This document shows positions 57,438 through 64,000 of a stretch of DNA of 64,000 nucleotides, piece by piece. The DNA is from Hyposmocoma kahamanoa. Taxonomy: Eukaryota; Arthropoda; Insecta; Lepidoptera; Cosmopterigidae. A program made the position numbers and the translations under genes. A model generated the notes under the pieces. It searched no databases. It was not told the DNA's origin and saw only the letters and a program-made list of their open reading frames with translations. The stretch is taken from NCBI RefSeq assembly GCF_003589595.1, contig NW_020654422.1, positions 12,720,457 to 12,784,456 on the forward strand. The letters are read 5' to 3'. The first letter of the stretch is position 1; each line of letters starts with the position of its first letter.

Positions 57438-57512
57438 GAGCCTGGATTAAACCCCACGGCCTCTGCTCGAGAGACGCTAGGTTATTAGGCTACCACGGCC
57501 ACGGCTTATTAA
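57438..57512 (-). mobile_element. tRNA-like head of a family I SINE
   Basis: GAGCCTGGATTAAACCCCAC on the plus strand (decayed box B complement), GGCCTCTGCTCGAGAGACGC and TTAGGCTACCACGGC. The ORF at 57374-57586 is a read-through. Confidence 0.65.
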
Positions 57513-57990
57513 TAAAATTTATAAAACTGCAATACCTATTTAAGTTAAAAGATTACCTCTGTAGAAAATATCCCTTTTTCTACTAAAATAGTTCGCCAGG
57601 GGCACTTGCATGTCGCATAGAATCTCCACAGTCGAAGGAAGGGATTCCATCTTCACGATAGAACTTGTTACAATCGAGTAGCGTTCGTTGATCAGCTTTA
57701 TAGAAGTTTTAGACGGCAGAGGCCTGTCAAAGAAATAAATTTATTTTACATTATAAAAAGTTACAGACTCACGTCAATTACTTAGCTCCAAAATAAGAGA
57801 ATTCTAAAAGAGTATCTAGAATAGTAAAATTAAGTCAGCTGCGCTGTGAACAGTTGCGTTGGATAACGTTTATTTACGTATTATTATACATTATTCATAT
57901 TCATTTATTGCATGTCATAAACATAGCTAATTGACACCCTCCTAGGGCATAGCAACATTAGAAGACAGAGTTTCTTATTTTGTAGATTGC
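57513..57990. other. gene-free interval
   Basis: Nothing recognised. Confidence 0.45.
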
Positions 57991-58668
57991 TTAGCCGCTC
58001 ACGCGATACGTGCAGTCGTAGACAGTCGCAGTCGTAAAATCATCACCGGCACCTCTAGGTGTGGTATGCGTACCACACCTAGAGGTACCGGTGATGATTT
58101 TATACCGATTTATCGGATATCGAAGTTATAACAGGTAAAAGAACTAATATTACTAATACTACTAATAATATTAATTACTATTTCGGTAACGACTCTAGCA
58201 AACCATAAAGTTTTTAATGCATGGATCTGTCATTTAAAGAAAATAAACAACTTCAAAATTACATCACGACCATCGTGTGAGTGTTATTGTTTGGGCTGGT
58301 GATTTCGGTGTCTATTTATTGAAAACATACCGTAAGTAGCGTTTTTTAAGTTTACCTTGAATATAAATGTTTGTAAACTATACTTTAAGGAGTAATTTCA
58401 TGGTAAACGTTAGAACCACTCAAAAGGAATATTATCATATTTATCCAAGTACACCAAAAATTTCATTAGTGCTTTTTATGTGCGGGATTTGCGGTGTATT
58501 ACTGCATTTTATTTGAGATGTTTTTGTTGGTAATATGGAGGGTATTTATTTAGCAATGCAGAATAATAATTTTTATTTATAAAAACTTGTATTTAAACTG
58601 AATGCTTTTCTAATTTGGGAAACCAAATAACATTTTGCGGTAGGAGGAGCGCATCGCGTGAGCGGTTA
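57991..58668. mobile_element. TTAR-flanked MITE, piggyBac-like candidate (complete copy)
   Basis: The left end TTAGCCGCTCACGCGATACG (57991-58010) and inverse right end GCATCGCGTGAGCGGTTAA (58651-58668 region) form terminal repeats of about 18 bp, one or two mismatches. TTAG at the left and TTAA at the right could be a decayed TTAA target duplication, the piggyBac signature. The interior contains a 32-bp hairpin (58035-58102) and the 275-bp segment shared with 1-285. There is no ORF. Confidence 0.6.
58035..58102. repeat. 32-bp hairpin, one mismatch, 4-nt loop
   Basis: Arms 58035-58066 and 58071-58102 pair at 31 of 32 positions (TAAAATCATCACCGG and CTCTAGGTGTGGTA), loop TGCG. It lies near the left end of the TTAR-flanked MITE. 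Confidence 0.9.
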
Positions 58669-58694
58669 ATATATTAGTTTATAACATTATACTA

Positions 58695-58902
58695 TCGAGT
58701 TCTTAGGTTTTCGCGATTGTTATACATAGGAATGAAACTATTTTTCCGGATTTAAATCGCGTATATTTGTTTTTTCAAACAAACCGACGTTTCGTTGTTT
58801 GACAGTCAACCGTGACCATGGGACCTGTAAAGGGCCCGAAACGTCGGTTTGTTTGAAAAAACAAATATACGCGATTTAAATCCGGAAAAATAGTTTCATT
58901 CC
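58695..58902. mobile_element. Penelope-type hairpin, family C copy 5, with 12-bp target duplication
   Basis: Arms 58731-58794 and 58837-58900 are perfect reverse complements over 64 bp (AATGAAACTATTTTTCCGG through AACCGACGTTTCG). The 42-bp centre holds CAACCGTGACCATGGGACCT. The left end extends to TCGAGTTCTTAGGTTTTCGC. AACATTATACTA flanks the element at 58683-58694 and 58903-58914. The perfect arms mark it as young or gene-converted. Confidence 0.85.
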
Positions 58903-59044
58903 AACATTATACTACATTATTAATTTTTACAATAGCATCACTTTATACTTATACTTAATACTTACATTGTAATTGCAATAGTTATTAATTATTTTAAAAA
59001 TAAAGCCATTTTATCAAAACATCAAAAGAAAATAAAAAATGTTT

Positions 59045-59167
59045 TTTTTTATAAATAACGCACACATTCAACATAGCCCCGCACTAGGGAAAACCTGCGT
59101 CGCGGGTGCCATGGACACACACATAGACAACCACAAATTACACCCAAAGTCACGAGAGAAATAATTG
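59045..59167 (-). mobile_element. tRNA-derived SINE, family A, 5'-truncated
   Basis: Minus strand: TTATTTCTCTCGTGACTTTG through GGGCTATGTTGAATGTGTGC, with the tail at 59041-59056 in plus orientation. The tRNA head is absent. Confidence 0.85.
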
Positions 59168-60435
59168 TTGAAAAAAAAGAAAGAAATTGAGATAGTAATA
59201 AATAACATACATCAATTAGGTATTCTAAATTCAAATAATAATTAAGTTTTCTAAAGGTAAAGTCATTTTAACAAGTAAACATTTTTTTAATTATTATAAT
59301 GTTTGTCAATAAGCAATGTTTTTAATACTTTACAAAATTGTGTCGATCTTTACAAAATTGTGTCGAACTTTGCCCATTTAACCAAACAAGTATTTAATAT
59401 TCTCGCTTCTTCTTACCGTGTCGATACCTGTTTCTTATCATGACTATATTGACTTTGAAAAGTGTAGTGTTATTTTGAGTGCGCTATCCGTTAATGCGTA
59501 GAGATCTTCCCTCGTGCAGGTATTAGGGCACGAGGAGCACATGAGCTAATGCTCCATGGATTATGTTGGGGCACCGCAGTCACATCAGGTTAGACTAGCA
59601 TCCCTGAACTCCTATTTACACATCTTGCCTCTGCGGTGATCTACCGTAAAGCAACTTTGTGGTAGTTGCTGTTGATGGATCATGAAATCAGGTTTTTCTG
59701 TTGCCATAGTGCAAATCTACTGACAGTCGGATGGTCACTCGGAGTTTTCTAGAGCCAATGACTAGGAAATCAAATGCTGATATTAGACCTCTCAAGTAAA
59801 ATTGCTCCTATAGACATATAATCGCCCGATATAGGCTAAATTTTGAGTAGTGCTTATCACGGTAATGATAATAACTCAATTATAACAACATCAAGTAACT
59901 CCATACAGCATCCGTTTATCTTTGCGGTACGCTGGAAACTGTTATTGATTACTGTTACTTTTGAGGCCATAGAGAAAGGGTTGACTGTCACTCTTTTGTA
60001 TGCTTCACCATAGAGCATGCTACTACGTTAAAACGTTGACAAGTCATTACGGGTCAAAGAAATGATAAGTTGCGTACTAAATTGAGTCCACAATATCGAA
60101 GCCAATACAAGCACGGGTATTATAGATCTGCCAAAATCTCATGACAGACAGAGAAACTGGAATATATTGTTAGCATCACCTTGCATAATTGGAATAAACG
60201 TTCCAGTCAGAGAGTGCACCGCAATTAATCCTTCGTCATTGAGTAACAAGATCGAAACAGTTTGGAGTGGTATAGAATGTTAAAAATACAGGGTTGCCGA
60301 AGCAAAACCTGAAAGCATTTTTGTAATGGATATTGAAAAAATACACCAACTGCCCGTATCTAGGCACAGTGGATGAATAAAAGATGCAAGTACGGACTGT
60401 TTGTACGTTGTATTTTGTAAAAAAAGTGATTAGCG
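59168..60435. other. gene-free interval upstream of an exon candidate
   Basis: The section from about 59460 is less AT-rich and appears single-copy. A short hairpin (CCTCGTGC and GCACGAGG) lies at 59511-59536. No TATA box or initiator could be assigned with confidence before 60436. Confidence 0.4.
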
Positions 60436-60831
60436 ATGAGTGCGGCGGCTTGGCGTTTGATCGCGTTTTTTTTATTAGTGTACGGCCTGTGTGGCGAGAT
60501 AGGCAGTGATGCCATGTCTGTCCTAGACATTCAGCAAAGGCTTTTTTATTACACTTGGATGAAATATTTTTGGACTCTAGGGTACGTCCTTGGCAATTTC
60601 AAGCGGAACTTAAAAATATTCAAAATTCAATACAACGTTGGCCTTTTAACAGATTGTATTTATTTTAAGAGTCTTTGCCTTGAAAACATTTTGAGATACA
60701 TGAGTAATAACATCGCTGTAAAAATATGGCATAGCTGCCGCTATCCACCTTATCCGTTACACCAGCCAGTTATGTTTTATTTTGTATCTATGAAGTCCAG
60801 AAATCTGCCAGAGAACCAACACCCAACGTAG
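60436..60831 (+). CDS. possible first exon of a secreted or membrane protein
   Basis: The ATG at 60436 opens MSAAAWRLIAFFLLVYGLCG, a good signal-peptide shape: short polar start, hydrophobic core, small residues before EIGSDAMS. The frame stays open to a stop at 60829-60831 (131 aa), but the composition after about residue 50 looks like translated intron (many Lys, Asn, Ile, Tyr). A donor-like GTACGT at 60582 would end the exon after about 48 codons (IQQRLFYYTWMKYFWTLG). I do not recognise the protein. It may be a fortuitous ORF. No downstream exon was identified in the window. Confidence 0.3.
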   Translation: MSAAAWRLIAFFLLVYGLCGEIGSDAMSVLDIQQRLFYYTWMKYFWTLGYVLGNFKRNLKIFKIQYNVGLLTDCIYFKSLCLENILRYMSNNIAVKIWHSCRYPPYPLHQPVMFYFVSMKSRNLPENQHPT

Positions 60832-61234
60832 AATGAAATTTAAAATTTCGAAAGTATTTATTCTTAGTTAACGTTCAAATCGTGCGAAATTGAGGTTGCC
60901 ATATATTTAAAATTTCGAGTCATGAGATACATAAGATACGAACGCAATCTGAATCCAATCACGTAGAGACATCGCACGGTGAAACTATAATGTCACTAAA
61001 CGAAAATCTCGCTTTTTAAATTTCGCGCCATTCACGTGACAAAGCTACCTCTCAAGTATAAACACCTGTGCTAATAGACATTATAGTTTTCGCTAGATAA
61101 TACTAGTTTATTACGAATTCTGATGCAATGCGCCCGCTGCATAACTGTATATATATTAACGCGAAACTTAAGTACTCAAGTTATTGATTGTATTTTAACT
61201 ATAATTTTGATGTGCAATAAACAATATTTCATTC
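60832..61234. other. gene-free interval
   Basis: Nothing recognised. Confidence 0.45.
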
Positions 61235-61526
61235 AAATTCAAATTCAAATTCAAAATAATCTTTATTTCATAGGTAAGCATTACTATTGAAATCGTCACA
61301 AATGGTTAAACTCTACCGCTCATTCGCAAGGCAGATTCCCCTGAGAAGAATGAGCAAAAAACTCTAGGGATTGCTCTTTGTAAATAACATTTGTACACAT
61401 TCAACATTTATAATATATATATTTTTTATTTGAAACATCAGAGATCGAGACTACTTCCATGAGCTAAACGGGTTACTACCACGGAATTTTGTCATCCAAG
61501 TACGCAGAAGTTGTATTATATATATA
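61235..61526 (-). mobile_element. LINE 3' UTR and tail, separated from its RT by a transposon
   Basis: The plus strand shows an ATTCAA tandem run at 61237-61254, then AATAATCTTTATTTCATAGG and AAGGCAGATTCCCCTGAGAA, a common lepidopteran LINE 3' region. Read on the minus strand it is the downstream continuation of the RT pseudogene at 63135-64000. A Tc1-like element occupies 61527-63132 between them. Confidence 0.75.
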
Positions 61527-63132
61527 CACTCTTTTGCAAAAAAAACGGGCACCTAAGGAAATTTACGTTCTAAAGTCGATTTGAGTTAATTAAATGAAAT
61601 TTATTTCTTTGACTTAGTCTGTATACTTATAATCGTGTAAATTAATGCGCGTGAAGTGAATTCGGGCAATTAAAAGAAAAAAAAACGATGGATTCTTTAA
61701 AACCGATGTACACGCCCAAACAATAAGAAGTGGTCGGCAATAAACACAAGATTTTTTTTACTTTCTTTAATTAAATAAAGTTACAAATGTAAAAACCTAA
61801 TGACCTTCTCTTGCCAAAATCACAGCTTGTATCCTTCTGGGTATGCTTTTCACGATGTTTTTAATAACGTTTCGAGGAATACGTTCCCACTCTTCTGCAA
61901 TGACTCTTTTTAGCTCCCTGATGTTTTGTGGAGCAGGTTGCACTGATCTTACCCGTCTCTTTAAAACATCCCAGACATGCTCAATTGGATTGAGGTCAGG
62001 ACTTCGAGCTGGCCAATCTAAACGACGGATCCCAACTTCTTGCATGTACGCTTCCACGTCGCCAGAATGGTGCGGGCGAGCATTGTCGTCCATAAAAATG
62101 GAATCTTCCCCAAGTGCAGTCAATGTGGGTTGTGCATATGGAATTAGGACTTCCATTATGTACTGGTGCGCATTTAATGTTCCATTTTCTATGAAAACTA
62201 ACTCCGTACGCTCCGTCGAATTAATTGCTGCCCAAAACATAACGGAGCCTCCGCCATAAGAAGTGATTTCTTCGAAACATACTTCCGCATAGCGTTCCCA
62301 TGGTCTTCGCAGCACTCGCCGGCGTCGGTCCTCTCCACACAAAGAGATTCTAGCTTCATCAGAAAACAATACTTTATTCCAGTCCTCCAGAGTCCATGAA
62401 GCACAGTTCCAAGCAAACTGAAGTCGAGCAACACGGTGCTCACGGAGTAATTTAGGGCCCCGAGCTGGGCGGTAACTCCTGATATTGGCAGCCAAAAGCC
62501 TCCTCCTGACCGTCCACAAGCTAACTTCTACTCCTCTTACTTCTTCAAGGCTCTTCTTCAGGTCCACACTTGACGCCTTACGATTCCGCAACGCCTGACT
62601 CACCAAAAAGCGGTCATCTCTTGGTTCTGTGCATCGTTTTCTTCCCGAACCGGGTCTTCTTTTGACCGAACCGGTCTCTTGATACCGTTGCCAAGTCCTC
62701 TGGACAGTTGAACGACTCACATTTAGCCGCTGAGACACGTAAGTTTGCGAACAACCTTCTTCAAGTAGGGCTATAATTTTACCGGCCCTTTGGCCACTTT
62801 ATCACTCATATCAAAAAGTGGTATTTAATGTAAAAAGAAAGATTAAATTGTTTAGTTTGCAGAAAATATCCAAAAAGTTTTAAAATATCATAATCAGTTA
62901 AAAATCGTTTCAGCAATTCGCGCCATTAGTAAAGCAATTTTAGAATAATCCACAATAATCATTATTTTTCTTTTATTAATTTCAAATTTTAAATTTGGAA
63001 CGTAAAGAATCATGCCAGGATGCTTCAAATAACATGCCAATATATCGTCAAATTAATAAAACCTATTTCTTGTTCTTCTTCATTGAATTAGAGAAAAAAA
63101 TCTAAAGTGCCCGTTTTTTTTGCAAAAGAGTT
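61527..63132 (-). mobile_element. Tc1-like DNA transposon (DD34E), nearly intact
   Basis: The 1606-bp element has terminal repeats ACTCTTTTGC followed by an A-tract and CGGGCAC, inverted at 63106-63131. It is flanked by TA at 61525-61526 and 63133-63134. It carries one transposase gene on the minus strand. The terminal repeats are short (about 26 bp, with only the outermost base differing). It lies inside a LINE 3' UTR. Conservation of ends and of most of the ORF suggests recent activity. Confidence 0.92.
61797..62809 (-). pseudogene. Tc1-like transposase, N-terminal frameshift
   Basis: Cut-and-paste transposase. The long open frame covers 61797-62738 (313 residues from a GTG). A helix-turn-helix region (LNVSRSTVQRTWQRYQETGS) leads into an AT-hook-like PGSGRKR. 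The catalytic triad, counted from that GTG, is D127 (FSDEAR), D218 (FMDDNARPHH) and E253 (NPIEHVW), with 34 residues between the last two, hence DD34E. The frame continues upstream without a stop as IIALLEEGCSQTYV, but the only suitable ATG (62807-62809, MSDKVAKG) is out of frame by one base at about 62784. The enzyme is therefore probably not made at full length, unless a downstream start is used that would omit the first helix. All three catalytic residues are intact. Confidence 0.9.
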
Positions 63133-63134
63133 TA

Positions 63135-64000
63135 TATACCTTATATTTTTTTTTTTAAGTTGTATTATGTGTATATACCTTTAGTATAAAGTTTTTGTTT
63201 CACTATAGTTTTAAACCTCGTGAAAGGCAAATTTTGTATATCAACCGGAATCTTGTTATAGAAGCGTATAGATTGCCCCTTAAATGATTTTTTGACTTTG
63301 TGAAGACGACTATCAAGAATAGCTAGTTTATTTTTATTCCTCGTGTTAATGTAATGTCTGTCACTGTTTTTCATAAAGAAATTACTATTTCTTTTAACAT
63401 AAATTACATTTTCATAAATGTACTGTGAGGCTAGTGTAAGAATGTTAATTTCCTTAAACTTATCTCTCAAAGATACTTTGGGGCCCTAGATTGTAAATTG
63501 CCCTAACTGCACATTTCTGCAGGACAAAGATTCTGCTGATATCGGTGGCATTACCTCAAAGCAAAATGTCGTATGTCATTACACTGTGAAAGTAGCTGAA
63601 GTACACCAATCTAGTGGATTCGACGTCTGAAAGTTTCCTTATTTTTTAATCGCGTACACTGCAGAGCCGAGCAGTTTTGATAACTTACTTATATGGGGAC
63701 CCCATTGCAATTAAGCATCTAATGTTATACCTAGAAATACAACTGTATCCACAAAATTCAATTTATCGTTTCTAACTACAATGTTCGTAACCGTCTCTCT
63801 AATATTGAGTAATGTAAATTTCACACAATTTGTTTTTTTCTCATTAAGGAGTAGGTTATTAACAGCAAACTAATCAACTACTTTAGATATAGCATTGTTC
63901 ACATCGTCGTAGGAACATTGGTGCCTTTTAACTTTAAATAATAAGGAAGTATCATCAGCAAACAATACTATCTCATGTTTTATACCCTCCATAAGGCTAG
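63135..64000 (-). mobile_element. CR1/Jockey-like LINE, RT C-terminal half, runs off the window
   Basis: Minus strand. The motif C region EIVLFADDTSLLFK is at about 63940-63980. A TAG at about 63870 (VVD*FAVNN), a stop where the family reads on near 63718, and another near 63640 break the frame. The last block is open at 63165-63470: RDKFKEINILTLASQYI, RHYINTRNKNKLAILDSRLH, KVKKSFKGQSIRFYNKIPVD and IQNLPFTRFKTIVKQKL. This is the standard C terminus of the group. The 5' part lies beyond 64000. Confidence 0.85.

Noticed and set aside
1..58575. Direct repeats at 1-285 and 58298-58575 as the LTRs of one giant element
   Set aside because: The right copy is the interior of a 678-bp inverted-repeat element, has no TG...CA ends, and the DNA between holds no gag-pol sequence.
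61843..62259. 138-aa plus-strand ORF at the Tc1-like element
   Set aside because: It is antisense to the transposase, which has clear catalytic motifs.

Overview
The window looks like repeat-rich, AT-rich lepidopteran (moth or butterfly) nuclear DNA. The evidence is the set of repeats rather than any host gene: tRNA-derived SINEs with (TTA)n, (AAT)n or poly-A tails, an A-tailed repeat of about 300 bp present in 11 copies, decayed Jockey/CR1-like and RTE-like LINEs, MITEs, a Penelope-like element and a Tc1-like transposon. Protein similarities are from memory of the families, because no search could be run. No rRNA, functional tRNA, CRISPR array, bacterial-type operon or confidently identifiable host gene is present. 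The only host-like candidate is a possible signal-peptide exon near 60.4 kb.

Layout. 0-4 kb: partial MITE, LINE reverse transcriptase (RT) remnant, A-tailed repeat, a coding-like inverted repeat (about 1.9-2.1 kb) and a tRNA-SINE. 5-13 kb: SINE, an unusual GC-rich island (7.06-7.62 kb), a CR1/Jockey-like LINE remnant (9.37-9.99 kb), a Penelope-type hairpin (11.34-11.60 kb) and SINEs. 13-19 kb: MITE, a hairpin interrupted by a LINE, a second related LINE copy and SINEs. 19-29 kb: mostly AT-rich sequence without genes, a large LINE RT pseudogene (23.3-24.6 kb) with an inverted second copy of its 3' end, SINEs and a MITE. 31-38 kb: a perfect 27-bp hairpin, a Harbinger-like element inserted in a Penelope-type hairpin, a TA-flanked MITE, another interrupted hairpin and RTE remnants. 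38-53 kb: many SINEs and LINE remnants, and a Penelope-like element with RT and GIY-YIG parts (47.8-49.4 kb) that is itself split by a SINE. 53-60 kb: a 185-bp insert between exact 15-bp direct repeats, a palindromic MITE, a TTAR-flanked element whose internal part recurs at the left edge of the window, and a perfect 64-bp-arm hairpin with 12-bp target duplications. 60-64 kb: the signal-peptide exon candidate, then a nearly intact Tc1-like DD34E transposon nested in the 3' UTR of a minus-strand LINE that runs off the right edge.

There is no gene circuit to describe. The main structure is nesting: elements inserted into elements give a relative age order. The most interesting points are the link between the recurrent hairpins and the termini of the Penelope-like element, the tendency of those hairpins to carry insertions, and several short near-perfect palindromes that no known element explains.
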